From NCBI GenBank assembly GCA_041576975.1, contig JBFGJY010000004.1:8842-72841 (forward strand): a DNA stretch of 64,000 bases, in the 5' to 3' direction. A program made the translations under genes and the position numbers. Of the stretch, positions 37,965-50,243 are shown in pieces; position 1 is the stretch's first letter; each line of letters starts with the position of its first letter. The notes under the pieces were generated by a model. It searched no databases. It saw nothing but the letters and a program-made list of their open reading frames with translations, and was not told the origin of the DNA. Source of the DNA: JBFGJY01 sp041576975. Lineage in GTDB: Bacteria > Pseudomonadota > Gammaproteobacteria > UBA4575.

Positions 37965-38705
37965 ATGCAAGATAGAATTAATCATCTTTGTACTGAATTA
38001 AAGCATGCATTTGCATCTTTACTACAATCTGTCGATGTTAAATTTGATGAAATTACAATCAATGTAAGTGCAGAAAATCTTTTACGAGTGATGTCGCAAC
38101 TTTGTGAAGCGTCTGAACTGAAATTTGAACAACTTGTTGATCTTTCTGGAATTGACTATCTTGAGTTTGGTGTAGACGAATGGAATACTGAAACTGCAAC
38201 TACTTCTGGTTTTAGCCGTGGAGTGGAAAAGGCGTCTTTTGGGCGCTTTACTTTTGATGATGTGCCAGAACGGAATATGATGGATGGATCGCGCTATGCA
38301 GTGGTATATCATTTACTTTCAATTTCACATAACCATAGGTTACGTGTAAAAGTTTTTTGTGAAGATAATAATCTTCCAATTCTTTCATCTGTGACGGATA
38401 TCTGGTCATCGGCGAATTGGTATGAGCGTGAAGCGTTTGATCTGTATGGAATTATTTTTGAAGGCCATCCTGATTTACGCCGTATTCTTACTGATTATGG
38501 TTTTACAGGACATCCCTTCCGTAAAGATTTTCCACTAATTGGGCATGTCGAAGTTCGCTATGACCCGGAGCAAAAGCGCGTGATTTATCAACCAGTCTCC
38601 ATCGAACCTCGTATCACTGTGCCTAAAGTTATTCGCGATGATCATCGCTTTGAAGTGGGTGATGCCAAAAAAAATAATCAAGCCAAAGACGAAGCCGATG
38701 CCTGA
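37965..38705 (+). CDS. nuoC: NADH-quinone oxidoreductase subunit C
   Basis: 246-aa 30-kDa-type hydrophilic subunit, separate from NuoD (the two are fused in E. coli). The signature [21 protein letters not shown] and then [20 protein letters not shown] is intact. A short insertion (about 75-95, with [10 protein letters not shown]) lies between the core strands. It overlaps nuoD by 8 nt. Confidence 0.97.
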   Translation: MQDRINHLCTELKHAFASLLQSVDVKFDEITINVSAENLLRVMSQLCEASELKFEQLVDLSGIDYLEFGVDEWNTETATTSGFSRGVEKASFGRFTFDDVPERNMMDGSRYAVVYHLLSISHNHRLRVKVFCEDNNLPILSSVTDIWSSANWYEREAFDLYGIIFEGHPDLRRILTDYGFTGHPFRKDFPLIGHVEVRYDPEQKRVIYQPVSIEPRITVPKVIRDDHRFEVGDAKKNNQAKDEADA

Positions 38706-39951
38706 ATTACGTAACTACACTATGAATTTTGGTCCGCAGCATCCGTCTGCACATGGCGTGTTGCGCCTGGTTTTAGAAATGGAAGGCGAAGTTGTAGAGC
38801 GCGCAGATCCACATATTGGTCTACTGCATCGTGCGACTGAAAAGCTTGCGGAAAGCAAGCCATATAACCACAGCATCGGATATATGGATCGGCTCGACTA
38901 TGTTTCCATGATGTGCAATGAGCATGGCTATGTGTTAGCAATTGAAAAATTAGCCGGTATTAAACCACCAATACGCGCGCAATATATTCGAGTAATGTTT
39001 GATGAGATTACGCGAATTCTTAATCACTTGTTATGGCTAGGTGCACATGCATTAGATATTGGTGCAATGACAGTTTTTCTATATGCCTTTCGTGAACGTG
39101 AAGACTTAATGGATTGTTATGAAGCGGTTTCAGGTGCACGTATGCATGCTACTTATTACCGACCGGGTGGCATATATCGCGATTTACCAAATGAGATGCC
39201 AAGATATGTTGAATCACGATGGCATGATAAAAAAGATGTTAAAAAATTAAATAAAGCACGCACCGGTTCTTTATTGGATTTTATCGAAGACTTCACACAA
39301 CGTTTTCCAGCATGTGTGGATGAATATGAAACTCTACTTACTGAAAATCGGATTTGGAAACAACGCACAGTTGATATTGGAATCGTCAGTCCTGAACGTG
39401 CACTGCAATTAGGATTTACCGGCCCCATGCTGCGCGGCTCTGGGGTAGAGTGGGATTTACGTCGTAAACAGCCGTATGAGGTATATGAGCATCTTGATTT
39501 TCAAATACCCGTTGGTGTGAATGGTGATTGTTACGATCGCTATTTAGTGCGCATGGAAGAAATGCGTCAATCTAATGTGATCATTAAACAATGTGTCGAT
39601 TGGTTACGAGAAAATCCTGGGCCCGTGATGATTGATAGTCATAAAGTTTCCCCGCCAAAGCGAGGCGAAATGAAAATGGGAATGGAAGAACTTATTCATC
39701 ATTTTAAGTTATTTACCGAAGGCTATTGTTTACCGCCAGGTGAAGTCTATACCGCGATAGAACACCCAAAGGGTGAATTAGGTATTTATTTGGTGTCCGA
39801 TGGTGCAAACAAGCCCTACCGATTAAAGATACGTGCACCTGGATTTGCGCATTTATCTTCTCTCGATGAAATGGCGCGGGGCCATATGTTGGCTGACGTT
39901 GTAGCAATCATCGGTACGCAAGACATAGTTTTTGGAGAAATTGATCGATGA
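38698..39951 (+). CDS. nuoD: NADH-quinone oxidoreductase subunit D
   Basis: 417-aa 49-kDa-type subunit lining the quinone cavity. [32 protein letters not shown] with the quinone-site His, and [11 protein letters not shown] are conserved, as is the C-terminal end [10 protein letters not shown] chose the ATG at 38698 ([14 protein letters not shown]), inside the end of nuoC; a longer frame from 38638 adds 20 basic residues unlike the family. It overlaps nuoE by 4 nt (ATGA). Confidence 0.97.
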   Translation: MPELRNYTMNFGPQHPSAHGVLRLVLEMEGEVVERADPHIGLLHRATEKLAESKPYNHSIGYMDRLDYVSMMCNEHGYVLAIEKLAGIKPPIRAQYIRVMFDEITRILNHLLWLGAHALDIGAMTVFLYAFREREDLMDCYEAVSGARMHATYYRPGGIYRDLPNEMPRYVESRWHDKKDVKKLNKARTGSLLDFIEDFTQRFPACVDEYETLLTENRIWKQRTVDIGIVSPERALQLGFTGPMLRGSGVEWDLRRKQPYEVYEHLDFQIPVGVNGDCYDRYLVRMEEMRQSNVIIKQCVDWLRENPGPVMIDSHKVSPPKRGEMKMGMEELIHHFKLFTEGYCLPPGEVYTAIEHPKGELGIYLVSDGANKPYRLKIRAPGFAHLSSLDEMARGHMLADVVAIIGTQDIVFGEIDR

Positions 39952-40454
39952 AAGATTCATCATTACAGGAAAATACCCAGGTTTTGTCCGATCATGTGCG
40001 TGCAGAAATTGATGACTGCTTGCGACGTTATCCTACAGATCAAAAACAATCCGCAGTGTTAGGGGCGTTGCGAGCTGTGCAGCATGAAATCGGTTATTTG
40101 CCAGTTGCACATATGGATGCCGTTGCAGAATATTTAGATATGTCAGCTATTGCAGTGTATGAAGTGGCTTCTTTTTATTCGATGTATGAACTTAAGCCTG
40201 TGGGCAAACATACTATTTCAGTATGTACTAACTTGTCTTGCATGTTGTGTGGAGCTGATGAAGTGGTTGAGCACCTAAAAAATAAACTTGGCATTAATTT
40301 GGGTGAAAGTACAGCCGATGGCAAGTTTTATTTAAAACAAGAAGAAGAATGTTTAGCTGCATGTTGTGGCGCTCCTATGATGCAAGTAAATCATGTTTAT
40401 CATGAGAATTTAACCATTGAAAAAGTCGACCAGATTTTAGATGAACTTGGCTAG
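39948..40454 (+). CDS. nuoE: NADH-quinone oxidoreductase subunit E
   Basis: 168-aa 24-kDa-type subunit of the NADH module with the [2Fe-2S] cluster N1a. Ligands are Cys93 and Cys98 ([12 protein letters not shown]) and Cys135 and Cys139 ([12 protein letters not shown]). The helical N-terminal part has [19 protein letters not shown]. It is translationally coupled to nuoD by ATGA; nuoF follows after 16 nt. Confidence 0.97.
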   Translation: MKDSSLQENTQVLSDHVRAEIDDCLRRYPTDQKQSAVLGALRAVQHEIGYLPVAHMDAVAEYLDMSAIAVYEVASFYSMYELKPVGKHTISVCTNLSCMLCGADEVVEHLKNKLGINLGESTADGKFYLKQEEECLAACCGAPMMQVNHVYHENLTIEKVDQILDELG

Positions 40455-40470
40455 ATAACAATTAAGTTTT

Positions 40471-41772
40471 ATGCAGCAAAATAACGTTTGTTACCAGACA
40501 TTAGAGTTTGATCAGCCTTGGACGCTAGAAAATTATAAGCGTATAGGAGGTTACTCGGCTTGGGGAAAAATTCTACGTGAAAAAATTTCACCTGATGAGG
40601 TCATTGAACAAGTTAAGGCTTCAGGTCTCCGTGGTCGTGGTGGTGCTGGTTTTCCCACAGGTTTGAAATGGAGCTTCATGCCAAGAAATCCAGATGTACA
40701 AAGTTATGTTGTATGTAATTCAGATGAATCTGAACCAGGTACATGTAAGGACCGAGATATCTTAAGGTTTAACCCCCACTCGGTGATTGAGGGTATGGCA
40801 ATAGCAGCTTATGCGATGCATGCATCTGTAGGCTATAACTATTTGCGCGGTGAGTTTATGGATGAACCATACTTACGGTTTAAAAAAGCGTTAGATGAAG
40901 CCTACGCAGAAGGTTATTTAGGTGAGAATATTTTAGGAACGAATGTAACATTTTTCCTGCATGATGTGCTTGGCGCAGGTGCATATATATGCGGTGAAGA
41001 GACTGCGTTGCTTGAATCACTTGAGGGGAAAAAGGGGTTGCCGCGATTTAAACCACCATTTCCTGCTAACGTAGGTCTGTATGGAAAGCCGACAACAATT
41101 AATAACACTGAAACATTCGCATCGGTGCCAAGCATTATGCGTGAAGGTGCTGAGTGGTTTTCTTTAATGGGTGTTGAAAAGAGTGGTGGCACAAAATGTT
41201 TTTCCGTTTCCGGGCATGTAAACAATCCTGGTAACTTTGAAATTCCTCTTGGTACACCTTTCTCAGAGTTACTCAAATTGGCCGGTGGTGTGCGAACGGG
41301 TCATACGCTTAAAGCAGTTATACCTGGTGGATCATCCGTTCCAATAGTTCCAGGTGAAGTCATGCTTAGCACCAAAATGGACTATGAATCTATTACACAA
41401 GCAGGTTCTTTATTGGGGTCTGGAGCTGTAGTGGTCATGGATGAGACCACCGATATGGTAAAAGTTTTACAACGCATATCGCGTTTCTATTTTTCAGAGT
41501 CTTGTGGCCAATGTACGCCTTGCAGAGAAGGTACAGGTTGGTTATATCGCATGATTACTCGTATTGTTGAAGGAAGGGGTCAAGCAGAAGACATAGAAAA
41601 GTTGAATGACATTGCTCGTAAAATTGAAGGGCGGACCATTTGCGCATTAGGTGATGCAGCTGCCATGCCAGTACATAGTTTTATTAAACATTACCGCGAA
41701 GAATTCATCCATTATATAGAGCATGGCTATAGCATATTAGATAAAGTCAAATCTGAAAGTGTCGCAGCATAA
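40471..41772 (+). CDS. nuoF: NADH-quinone oxidoreductase subunit F (FMN/NADH site)
   Basis: 433-aa subunit that oxidises NADH with FMN and holds [4Fe-4S] cluster N3. The NADH-binding loop is [20 protein letters not shown], the FMN region contains [13 protein letters not shown] and [14 protein letters not shown], and the cluster motif is [15 protein letters not shown]. The C-terminus has [13 protein letters not shown] with the fourth ligand. The length is typical. Confidence 0.98.
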   Translation: MQQNNVCYQTLEFDQPWTLENYKRIGGYSAWGKILREKISPDEVIEQVKASGLRGRGGAGFPTGLKWSFMPRNPDVQSYVVCNSDESEPGTCKDRDILRFNPHSVIEGMAIAAYAMHASVGYNYLRGEFMDEPYLRFKKALDEAYAEGYLGENILGTNVTFFLHDVLGAGAYICGEETALLESLEGKKGLPRFKPPFPANVGLYGKPTTINNTETFASVPSIMREGAEWFSLMGVEKSGGTKCFSVSGHVNNPGNFEIPLGTPFSELLKLAGGVRTGHTLKAVIPGGSSVPIVPGEVMLSTKMDYESITQAGSLLGSGAVVVMDETTDMVKVLQRISRFYFSESCGQCTPCREGTGWLYRMITRIVEGRGQAEDIEKLNDIARKIEGRTICALGDAAAMPVHSFIKHYREEFIHYIEHGYSILDKVKSESVAA

Positions 41773-41791
41773 ATAGTATTATTAAATTTTA

Positions 41792-44173
41792 ATGTCTGAA
41801 GAAACTATTCAATTATTTATAAATGACAAAGAGATATCTGCGTCAAAAGGTGCAATGTTGATTGAAGTTGCAGATCAACAAGATATAGACATCCCACGTT
41901 TTTGTTATCACAAAAAATTATCAGTCGCTGCAAATTGTCGCATGTGTATGGTGGAAGTAGAAAAAGCGCCGAAGCCATTGCCGGCATGTGCTACACCGGT
42001 TATTGAAGGCATGAAAGTCTACACCAAGTCCCCAATTGCACTTGATGCGCAAAAAAGCACTATGGAATTCTTGCTTATAAATCATCCTCTTGATTGTCCA
42101 GTATGTGATCAAGGTGGAGAATGCGAGCTACAAGATATCGCCATGGGATATGGTGAAGATGTATCGCGTTATATGGAACGTAAACGTGTGGTGCCGGATA
42201 AAAATTTGGGCCCATTAGTATCCACCGATATGACACGTTGTATCCATTGCACGCGTTGTGTTCGCTTTGGTAGTGAAATTGCAGGAATACGAGAACTCGG
42301 CGCAACAGGCCGTGGTGAGTTTATGGAAATTGGAACCTATGTAGAACGTTCACTTGGTTCCGAATTGTCAGGCAATGTCATCGATATTTGTCCCGTAGGC
42401 GCACTCAATGCCAAACCTTCTCGTATGCAAGCACGTTCTTGGGAGATGATGCAGTCATCCAGTATCGCACCGCATGACGGTGTAGGCTCAAATATTTATC
42501 TGCACACACTACGTAATAAAGTCATGCGTGTGGTGCCACGAGAAAATGAGGAGCTTAACGAAACGTGGATATCAGATCGTGATCGTTTCAGCTACGAAGG
42601 GTTACATGCAAGTGACCGGGCTACACGGCCAATGTTAAAAGGTGATCGAGGCTGGCAGGCCTGTGATTGGGATAGTTGTTTAGATAAAGTGGTAGAAAAG
42701 TTAACACAATATTCTCCAGAACAAATAGGTATATTAGCTTCACCACACTCAACCTTAGAAGAACTATATATACTACAAAAAGTATTCCGTTGGCTAAACG
42801 TTCAAAATATTGATCACCGTACACGACAAGTTGATTTTACTGATCAGGAATCTATGCCATTGTTCCCATATTTGGGGCAATCAATAGAATCTACTGAAGA
42901 AAACGATGCAATCTTTTTAATTGGTTGTGATATTCGACTTGAACAACCCATGCTTGCACATCGAATGCGAAAAGCAAGTTCAAGAGGTTGTAAATTTACA
43001 GCATTAAACCCACAAAAATTTGATTTTCATTTTTTAAATCAAAATACATGGAATTTGGCACCACAACAATGGGTATACGCCTTGGCAGAGATTGTGAAGT
43101 GTGCGCAATCCAGTGCATTGCAACAGCTTCCGCCTATACTTAACGATATTGTTGATGAAGTCTCAGTTTCTACACAGGCACAACAGATTTTTGATTTATT
43201 AAGCAATGCGAAAAAAGCAAGTGTATTTATTGGCGCTATTGCAGAAAGTCATCCTCAAGCTTCGGTGCTACGCGCATTTGCTAATTTTATTGCGAACATC
43301 ACTAACTCAAATTTCGGTATCATCGCGCAAGCGGGTAACTCAGTAGGCGCATGGTTATGTGGAATGATTCCACACCGATTACCTGCTGGCAAAACCAATT
43401 CTAATAACGGCTTGAACTCAGCTGAAATGCTAGCCAATCCAAGACAAGCCTATGTGTTATTTAATTTAGAGCCCGAATTCGATTTCGCTGATGCACCGAT
43501 AGCAATAAAAGCTATGCAAGAAGCTGAGTTCGTAGTGATATTTTCCCCATATGTCACTAGTCAGATGCAAGACTATGCCGATGTCATACTGCCGATTGCA
43601 AGCTTTGCAGAAACCGATGGTACATATGTGAACGCAGAAGGGCGCTGGCAAAGTGTGACGAAATCTATCCCCGCGCCTGAAGAGGCGCGTCCTGCATGGC
43701 GAATTTTACGCGTAATAGCCAATAAGCTTGGATTTGAAGAAGTGAAGTATCAATCTAGCCAACAAATTCGAGATGAAATTAAAGCGCTATTTGGGCAGGG
43801 AGTTGAGTTTGATAGTAATCTCAGTAATTTGGCTAACGTGAATTCAAATTTAGACCAAGGAAATTTATTTCGAGTATCTAGTACACCAACATATGCAGTT
43901 GATAATGTTGTAAGACGCGCAACGTCTTTGCAAGATACTATGTATGAACAGCAACCCTATGTTGCGATGTGTGAACAACAGGCACGTGAACTAGAAGTAT
44001 TAAATGAAACTAAGGTCCGAGTTGTACAAGGGCATCAAGAGATGGCCTTGGCTTTACAAATCAATCAAGCATTGCCTATGAAGTGTGTTTGGATACAAAA
44101 AAGTGCAAGACAGTTAGATCAACTTGGAACGACAATTGCGCCAGTAGAAATTCAGAGGTTAGTTCATGCATAA
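41792..44173 (+). CDS. nuoG: NADH-quinone oxidoreductase subunit G
   Basis: 793-aa largest peripheral subunit. The N-terminal ferredoxin-like part binds N1b ([20 protein letters not shown] plus the later ACATPV). Next come the His/Cys cluster motif [18 protein letters not shown] and the motif [13 protein letters not shown]. The remainder is a molybdopterin-oxidoreductase-like domain that is catalytically dead in complex I. Length and order are normal. nuoH starts 41 nt downstream. Confidence 0.96.
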   Translation: MSEETIQLFINDKEISASKGAMLIEVADQQDIDIPRFCYHKKLSVAANCRMCMVEVEKAPKPLPACATPVIEGMKVYTKSPIALDAQKSTMEFLLINHPLDCPVCDQGGECELQDIAMGYGEDVSRYMERKRVVPDKNLGPLVSTDMTRCIHCTRCVRFGSEIAGIRELGATGRGEFMEIGTYVERSLGSELSGNVIDICPVGALNAKPSRMQARSWEMMQSSSIAPHDGVGSNIYLHTLRNKVMRVVPRENEELNETWISDRDRFSYEGLHASDRATRPMLKGDRGWQACDWDSCLDKVVEKLTQYSPEQIGILASPHSTLEELYILQKVFRWLNVQNIDHRTRQVDFTDQESMPLFPYLGQSIESTEENDAIFLIGCDIRLEQPMLAHRMRKASSRGCKFTALNPQKFDFHFLNQNTWNLAPQQWVYALAEIVKCAQSSALQQLPPILNDIVDEVSVSTQAQQIFDLLSNAKKASVFIGAIAESHPQASVLRAFANFIANITNSNFGIIAQAGNSVGAWLCGMIPHRLPAGKTNSNNGLNSAEMLANPRQAYVLFNLEPEFDFADAPIAIKAMQEAEFVVIFSPYVTSQMQDYADVILPIASFAETDGTYVNAEGRWQSVTKSIPAPEEARPAWRILRVIANKLGFEEVKYQSSQQIRDEIKALFGQGVEFDSNLSNLANVNSNLDQGNLFRVSSTPTYAVDNVVRRATSLQDTMYEQQPYVAMCEQQARELEVLNETKVRVVQGHQEMALALQINQALPMKCVWIQKSARQLDQLGTTIAPVEIQRLVHA

Positions 44174-44214
44174 ATGTTGGATTGGTGCACTTGTTGAAAT
44201 CCAAAGAGGTTTTC

Positions 44215-45288
44215 ATGCTTGAATGGTGGCTGAATTTAACTGCAGCAATACCATCCATAGTGATGACTACTGCATACATGTTTGCATTTATTCTGGTGCT
44301 GTTTGGCTGTGTAGCTTATGTGACTTTGGCGGAGCGTAAAGTCATTGGTTTTATGCAGGTACGCATTGGTCCAAATCGTGTAGGACCCAGAGGTTTAGGG
44401 CAGCCTATTGCAGATGCATTGAAGTTAATGTTTAAAGAAATGATTTTGCCTAACGATGCAGATCGTTTTTTATTTCGATTGGCGCCACTTTTATCAATGA
44501 TCCCAGCGTTAGCAGCATGGGTGGTTATTCCATTTGCTGAAGGTTGGAATTTTGCCGACATTAATGCAGGGCTGCTGTACATATTAGCGATGACATCTTT
44601 AGGCGTATATGGAGTCATCGTGGCTGGTTGGGCTTCTAATTCTAAATACGCATTGCTGGGAGCCTTGCGTTCAGCTGCACAAATTGTTGCTTATGAAATT
44701 GCCATGGGTTTTGCATTGGTAGGAGTATTAATGGCCAGTGGTAGTTTAAATCTCGGTGATATTGTGATGGCGCAGCAAGGTAAGTTTTTTTGGAATTGGT
44801 ATTGGGTGCCTTTATTACCATTATTTTTAACTTATCTTATAGCAGGTGTTGCAGAAACCAATCGCGCGCCATTCGATGTTGTGGAAGGCGAATCAGAAAT
44901 AGTCGCAGGCTTCCACGTTGAATATTCAGGTATGGGTTTCGCGTTATTTTTCTTAGCGGAATATGCCAATATTATATTAATTTCGGCATTGACATCGGTA
45001 TTATTTTTAGGCGGTTGGTTGAGTCCTTTAGAAGGATTTCCCCTCTTTCCTTCCCATTTATTTCATTTGCCATATATAGGTGCGGCACTGGCTTCAGGCC
45101 CACATTGGTTTATTGCAAAAACCTGTTTCTTTATTTTTTGTTTTCTATGGTTTCGTGCAACATTTCCTCGTTACCGCTATGACCAAATCATGCGACTAGG
45201 TTGGAAAGTTTTATTGCCAGTGACCTTGATTTGGATATTTGTAGAAGGGGCATTGCTTTATTTCAATGTATCACCATGGTTTGATTAA
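44215..45288 (+). CDS. nuoH: NADH-quinone oxidoreductase subunit H
   Basis: 357-aa membrane subunit with about eight TM helices forming the quinone-binding junction. [54 protein letters not shown] and [16 protein letters not shown] are diagnostic. I chose the ATG at 44215 ([13 protein letters not shown]); an in-frame start at 44083 lies inside nuoG and would add 44 hydrophilic residues. AAAGAGG precedes the chosen start. Confidence 0.96.
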   Translation: MLEWWLNLTAAIPSIVMTTAYMFAFILVLFGCVAYVTLAERKVIGFMQVRIGPNRVGPRGLGQPIADALKLMFKEMILPNDADRFLFRLAPLLSMIPALAAWVVIPFAEGWNFADINAGLLYILAMTSLGVYGVIVAGWASNSKYALLGALRSAAQIVAYEIAMGFALVGVLMASGSLNLGDIVMAQQGKFFWNWYWVPLLPLFLTYLIAGVAETNRAPFDVVEGESEIVAGFHVEYSGMGFALFFLAEYANIILISALTSVLFLGGWLSPLEGFPLFPSHLFHLPYIGAALASGPHWFIAKTCFFIFCFLWFRATFPRYRYDQIMRLGWKVLLPVTLIWIFVEGALLYFNVSPWFD

Positions 45289-45297
45289 GCGCATCTT

Positions 45298-45786
45298 ATG
45301 AATAAGATACAAAACATCATTCGTAGTTTTACTTTGTCAGAGTTGCTTAAAGGTATGCGCTTAACAGGCCGTCGTTTTGTATCTAAAAAATTTACGATTC
45401 AATATCCTGAAGAAAAAACCCCACAATCGCCAAGATTTCGAGGCTTACATGCATTGCGACGCTATCCAAGCGGAGAAGAACGCTGTATTGGTTGTAAATT
45501 ATGTGAAGCGGTATGTCCTGCATTAGCGATTACCATTGATACTGAAGAACGTGAAGATGGTAGTCGGCGTACAACCCGTTATGACATCGATTTATTTAAA
45601 TGTGTTTACTGTGGATTTTGTGAAGAATCCTGTCCGGTAGATGCCATTGTGGAAACGCGTGAATTTGAATATTCGTTTTTTGAACGCGGTACTCAGATTA
45701 TGACTAAAGACATGTTGCTTGAGGTGGGAAGAAAATATGAGGATCAAATAGCGGCAGATCGTCAGGCGGACGCGGCATATCGATAA
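45298..45786 (+). CDS. nuoI: NADH-quinone oxidoreductase subunit I
   Basis: 162-aa ferredoxin-like subunit with clusters N6a and N6b. Two classical [4Fe-4S] motifs are seen: [16 protein letters not shown] and [16 protein letters not shown]. An N-terminal amphipathic region with [13 protein letters not shown] anchors it near the membrane arm. It carries electrons from NuoG to NuoB. It starts 9 nt after nuoH. Confidence 0.98.
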   Translation: MNKIQNIIRSFTLSELLKGMRLTGRRFVSKKFTIQYPEEKTPQSPRFRGLHALRRYPSGEERCIGCKLCEAVCPALAITIDTEEREDGSRRTTRYDIDLFKCVYCGFCEESCPVDAIVETREFEYSFFERGTQIMTKDMLLEVGRKYEDQIAADRQADAAYR

Positions 45787-45818
45787 CTAAAAACGTAAGT
45801 CGAAATAATATAAAAAGA

Positions 45819-46406
45819 ATGTTAGTACAAAGTACTGTTTTTTACTTTTTTGCAACAGTTTTGGTGCTGTCTGCGATTGCTATGATTACAGTGCGTAACC
45901 CAGTGCATGCGGCCTTGTTTTTAGTTTTAGCATTCTTCACTAGCGCTGCTATCTGGTTATTACTTGAAGCAGAGTTTTTAGGCATTGCCTTGGTATTGGT
46001 ATATGTGGGTGCAGTCATGGTGTTGTTTTTATTTGTCGTCATGATGCTTGATATCAATATTGCCAAAATGCGTGCAGGGTTTGCCAAATATTTGCCATTA
46101 GGTCTTGTTGTTGGGGTGATAATTGCCGCAGAAATGATCGTGGTATTAAATGATCCTGCTTTTAATCTACAAAAGCCTCATTCAAAACCTGCCGATTATA
46201 GTAATACACAAGAGTTAGGTGAACTTTTGTTCACCGAGTATGTGTATCCATTTGAAATAGCAGGTGTCATATTGTTAGTCGCTATCATTGCTGCGATAGT
46301 TTTAACCATGCGTAAAAGCACTGTCGCAAAGCGCCAGAGTCCTTCAAAGCAAATTAATATAAATAAAAAAGATCGAGTACGTTTAGTTTCCCTTAATAAA
46401 GAATGA
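45819..46406 (+). CDS. nuoJ: NADH-quinone oxidoreductase subunit J
   Basis: 195-aa membrane subunit with five hydrophobic helices. The conserved TM3 region VLVYVGAVMVLFLFVVMML is clear, as is NPVHAALFLVLAFFTSAAIW upstream of it. TM5 (about 144-166) is followed by a basic tail. It forms part of the proton-transfer E-channel with A, H and K. Confidence 0.96.
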   Translation: MLVQSTVFYFFATVLVLSAIAMITVRNPVHAALFLVLAFFTSAAIWLLLEAEFLGIALVLVYVGAVMVLFLFVVMMLDINIAKMRAGFAKYLPLGLVVGVIIAAEMIVVLNDPAFNLQKPHSKPADYSNTQELGELLFTEYVYPFEIAGVILLVAIIAAIVLTMRKSTVAKRQSPSKQININKKDRVRLVSLNKE

Positions 46407-46452
46407 ATAACTTAATTATTTAACAGACACAGAAACATAAAAAACAAAAATA

Positions 46453-46758
46453 ATGATCACTTTGACGCATTTTCTTGTGCTTGGCGCAATTATTTTTTCT
46501 CTTAGTATTGCAGGAATTTTTCTAAATCGAAAAAACGTCATTCTATTGTTAATGGCGATTGAATTGATGCTGTTGGCAGTTAATATGAATTTTATTGCCT
46601 TTTCACATTATCTCGATGATCTATCGGGCCAAGTATTTGTATTTTTTATTCTCACAGTTGCTGCTGCAGAAGCTGCAATTGGCTTAGCAATTTTGGTAGT
46701 ACTGTACCGCAACCGCATGACTATTAATGTACAAGACCTTGAGAACTTAAAAGGTTAG
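46453..46758 (+). CDS. nuoK: NADH-quinone oxidoreductase subunit K
   Basis: 101-aa three-helix membrane subunit related to Mrp[21 protein letters not shown] (conserved Glu in TM2) and [19 protein letters not shown] (second Glu in TM3) are present; both acids take part in proton transfer. The length is exactly typical. It lies between nuoJ and nuoL. Confidence 0.97.
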   Translation: MITLTHFLVLGAIIFSLSIAGIFLNRKNVILLLMAIELMLLAVNMNFIAFSHYLDDLSGQVFVFFILTVAAAEAAIGLAILVVLYRNRMTINVQDLENLKG

Positions 46759-46771
46759 TTTAATAGAAGAA

Positions 46772-48718
46772 ATGAAGACGCTTTGTATAATTATTGTTTT
46801 GGCACCTCTGATTGCAGCTTTGATTGCGGGTTTATTTGGAAGAAAGATTGGTCGTAGTGGCACACATTGGACCACCATATTAGGGGTATTTCTCTCCTTC
46901 GTTTTAAGTTTTGTCGTATTTAAGCAAGTCATCTTTGATAATACACCCCATTCGTCGATCGATATTTATAATTGGTTCGTTGTTGGCGACTTTGCATTCA
47001 AGATTGGTTTTTTAATCGATCCATTAACTGTCACCATGATGACCGTTGTGACGTTTGTGTCTTTAATGGTGCATATCTATACCATTGGTTACATGCACGA
47101 TGATCCAGGTTACCAACGTTTTTTTTCATATATTTCTTTGTTCACTTTTTCTATGTTGATGCTAGTGATGGCGAATAACTTTTTACAGCTATTTTTTGGA
47201 TGGGAAGCAGTTGGCTTGGTTTCGTATTTACTGATTGGATTCTGGTATACAAAAGAATCGGCAATATTTGCAAACTTAAAGGCCTTTTTGGTAAATCGAG
47301 TTGGTGATTTTGGATTCCTTTTAGGTATTGCGGCAATCTTAGCGGTTTTCAACAGCTTGGATTATCAAACTGTTTTCGATCAGGCTGCGACGGTTACAGA
47401 GCAAACGTTTTCAATCTCTGAAAACATCCATTGGCCTGTTATGACAGTAATTTGTTTGCTGTTGTTTGTCGGGGCAATGGGTAAATCCGCACAAGTGCCT
47501 TTACATGTTTGGCTACCTGATTCCATGGAAGGTCCCACACCGATTTCAGCTCTCATTCATGCAGCGACTATGGTTACGGCAGGTATCTTTATGGTGGCGC
47601 GCATGTCACCTTTATTTGAATTAAGTGATACCACGCTTTCAGTAATTCTTGTAATTGGCGCATTGACGGCATTCTTTATGGGCTTGGTAGGCATTGTCCA
47701 AAACGACATAAAAAGAGTTGTGGCCTATTCAACGTTATCACAATTGGGTTATATGACGGTTGCCTTAGGGGCTTCTGCATATTCGATCGCTATATTTCAT
47801 TTGTTTACGCATGCATTTTTTAAGGCGTTATTGTTCCTAGCTGCGGGCTCAGTCATAGTGGCCCTGCATCATGAACAAGATATGCGCAACATGGGTGGAT
47901 TGCGCAAGCACATGCCAATCACGTATTGGACCGCACTAATTGGCGCACTTGCTTTAATAGGCTTTCCAGGTTTTTCTGGATTCTTTTCTAAAGATGCCAT
48001 CATCGAAGCTGTCAATCATTCGGATTTACCGGGTGCGCAATTTGCTTATGTGCTGGTACTTGCAGGGGTGTTTGTGACTGCGTTTTATACATTTCGAATG
48101 TTGTTTATGACATTTCATGGTGAATCCAGAATGGATTCACATACGGAACAACACGTCAAGGAATCGCCAAAAGTCATTACCGTGCCACTGATATTGTTAG
48201 CGATTCCTTCCGTGGTTGCGGGATTATTTATTGGCCAGTTTGTTTTTGGTGGTTATTTTGCCAACAGTATTTTTATATCGGATAGCCATCGTGCGATCGC
48301 TGAAATGCAATACCATTATCATGGCGTGTGGTCTTTTGTATTGCATGGGTTACAAGGCAAAGTTGTCTGGCTTGCGCTAGCTGGGGTCATTTGTGCCTGG
48401 TGGATGTATTTGCAACAACCGCAGCTTGCGGAGAAATTAAAACAAAAACTATCTGTTCTATATAAAGTGTTATTACATAAATACGGCTTTGATGAGTTCT
48501 ATCAAATGTTCTTTGCAACGGGTACGCGCAAAATGGGCTCATTCTGCGATTCATTTGGAGACCGGCTATTAATTGATGGATTGGTCGTGAATGGCTCCGC
48601 AAAGTTTGTGAATTGGTTTTCTGCAAGAGCACGGAAAATTCAAACAGGACATCTGTATGACTACGCATTTGTAATAATTATTGGATTGTTGTTTTTGCTT
48701 AGTATACGTTTTTTGTAA
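46772..48718 (+). CDS. nuoL: NADH-quinone oxidoreductase subunit L
   Basis: 648-aa antiporter-like proton pump subunit, the distal end of the membrane arm. Conserved motifs include FFGWEAVGLVSYLLIGFWY, MGKSAQVPLHVWLPDSMEGP with the pumping Lys, and ALIHAATMVTAGIFMVAR. The C-terminal extension (about 480-648) contains the long lateral helix HL and last TM. It starts 13 nt after nuoK. Confidence 0.97.
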   Translation: MKTLCIIIVLAPLIAALIAGLFGRKIGRSGTHWTTILGVFLSFVLSFVVFKQVIFDNTPHSSIDIYNWFVVGDFAFKIGFLIDPLTVTMMTVVTFVSLMVHIYTIGYMHDDPGYQRFFSYISLFTFSMLMLVMANNFLQLFFGWEAVGLVSYLLIGFWYTKESAIFANLKAFLVNRVGDFGFLLGIAAILAVFNSLDYQTVFDQAATVTEQTFSISENIHWPVMTVICLLLFVGAMGKSAQVPLHVWLPDSMEGPTPISALIHAATMVTAGIFMVARMSPLFELSDTTLSVILVIGALTAFFMGLVGIVQNDIKRVVAYSTLSQLGYMTVALGASAYSIAIFHLFTHAFFKALLFLAAGSVIVALHHEQDMRNMGGLRKHMPITYWTALIGALALIGFPGFSGFFSKDAIIEAVNHSDLPGAQFAYVLVLAGVFVTAFYTFRMLFMTFHGESRMDSHTEQHVKESPKVITVPLILLAIPSVVAGLFIGQFVFGGYFANSIFISDSHRAIAEMQYHYHGVWSFVLHGLQGKVVWLALAGVICAWWMYLQQPQLAEKLKQKLSVLYKVLLHKYGFDEFYQMFFATGTRKMGSFCDSFGDRLLIDGLVVNGSAKFVNWFSARARKIQTGHLYDYAFVIIIGLLFLLSIRFL

Positions 48719-48726
48719 AAGTCTCC

Positions 48727-50238
48727 ATGTTTGCATCGCTTCCCACTCTTAGTCTTGTAATTTGGTTGCCTATTTTTGGTGGTTTGCTAGTAATCGCGGC
48801 CAAGAAATTGTCAGTCGATGCTGTGCGATGGTTGTCGCTACTGATAGCAGCGATAACTTTTATTGTAAGCAGCGGATTAGTTAGCGGATTTGATGGCAGT
48901 AGCTATGAAATGCAATTTTATGAGCATCTTCCCTGGATACAAGCATTTAATATTCATTACTCACTTGGCGTAGATGGAATTTCTGTACCACTAATATTAC
49001 TCACAACAATTATCACTGTGCTCGTGATTATTGCAGGATGGGAAATTTCATCAGAGCGCATCGCTGAATACTTTGCTTCGTTTTTAATCTTAGAAGGCTT
49101 AATGATAGGCGTTTTTTGTGCGCTTGATGCCATCCTCTTTTACGTCTTCTTTGAGGGCATGTTAATTCCAATGTTTTTAATTATTGGCATATGGGGTGGG
49201 CCACGCAGAGTCTATGCGACAATAAAATTCTTTTTATACACATTCTTTGGTTCTGTATTTCTATTAATTGCACTTATCTACCTCTACTTAAATGCCGGCA
49301 CGTTTGAAATTGCGCAGTTACAACAATTTAAGTTAGAAGCAAACGAGCAAATCTTAATATTTTTAGCTTTTCTTATTGCCTTTGCGGTAAAGATTCCAAT
49401 GTGGCCCGTGCATACCTGGTTACCTGATGCTCATGTGGAGGCGCCTACTGGAGGTTCTGTAGTGTTAGCAGCTATCCTATTGAAAGTGGGTGGCTATGGT
49501 TTTTTGCGTTTTAGTATTCCGATCACACCTTATGCCAGTAACAAATTGGCCTATTTAATTATTGCCATCTCGTTGATTGCAGTGGTGTATATAGGTTTAG
49601 TAGCGTTGGCACAACGTGATATGAAAAAGTTAATTGCCTATTCTTCAATTGCACATATGGGATTTGTCACACTTGGATTTTTTGTGATTTTTGCATTATT
49701 CACAAGAAGCCATTCACATGCAGAGTTAGCGGTGCAAGGTGGCATGGTACAAATGATTTCACATGGTTTTATTTCCGGAGCATTGTTCCTGTGTGTTGGA
49801 GTTTTGTATGACCGCATGCATAGCAGACAGATAGCTGATTACGGAGGTGTGGTAAACAGCATGCCTAAATTTGCAACGTTTTTCGTAATTTTTGCGTTGG
49901 CAAATGCCGGATTGCCAGGCACTTCTGGATTTGTCGGAGAGTTTATGGTGATTCTAGCAAGCTTTAATGCAAATGTGTGGTATGCATTTCTTGCTGCATT
50001 AACCTTAATTCTTGGTGCTGCATACACTCTTTGGATGATAAAGCGAGTTGTATTTGGAGCAGTCGCTAACGAGCAAGTCGCAAAGCTAAGTGATCTCAAC
50101 CATAGAGAATTTATCTGCTTATTTGTTTTGACATTGCTTGTACTTTGGTTAGGACTTTGGCCAGCGCCACTGATTGAAATAATGGATGCATCTGTAACGC
50201 ATCTGCTCCAGCAAGCACAGCTGACAAATCTCAAATAA
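48727..50238 (+). CDS. nuoM: NADH-quinone oxidoreductase subunit M
   Basis: 503-aa antiporter-like proton pump subunit with about 14 TM helices. FYVFFEGMLIPMFLIIGIWG carries the key Glu, and KIPMWPVHTWLPDAHVEAPT the Lys and His region. SSIAHMGFVTLGFF and LFLCVGVLYDRMHSR are also conserved. It starts 8 nt after nuoL and ends 5 nt before nuoN. Confidence 0.97.
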   Translation: MFASLPTLSLVIWLPIFGGLLVIAAKKLSVDAVRWLSLLIAAITFIVSSGLVSGFDGSSYEMQFYEHLPWIQAFNIHYSLGVDGISVPLILLTTIITVLVIIAGWEISSERIAEYFASFLILEGLMIGVFCALDAILFYVFFEGMLIPMFLIIGIWGGPRRVYATIKFFLYTFFGSVFLLIALIYLYLNAGTFEIAQLQQFKLEANEQILIFLAFLIAFAVKIPMWPVHTWLPDAHVEAPTGGSVVLAAILLKVGGYGFLRFSIPITPYASNKLAYLIIAISLIAVVYIGLVALAQRDMKKLIAYSSIAHMGFVTLGFFVIFALFTRSHSHAELAVQGGMVQMISHGFISGALFLCVGVLYDRMHSRQIADYGGVVNSMPKFATFFVIFALANAGLPGTSGFVGEFMVILASFNANVWYAFLAALTLILGAAYTLWMIKRVVFGAVANEQVAKLSDLNHREFICLFVLTLLVLWLGLWPAPLIEIMDASVTHLLQQAQLTNLK

Positions 50239-50243
50239 TCATC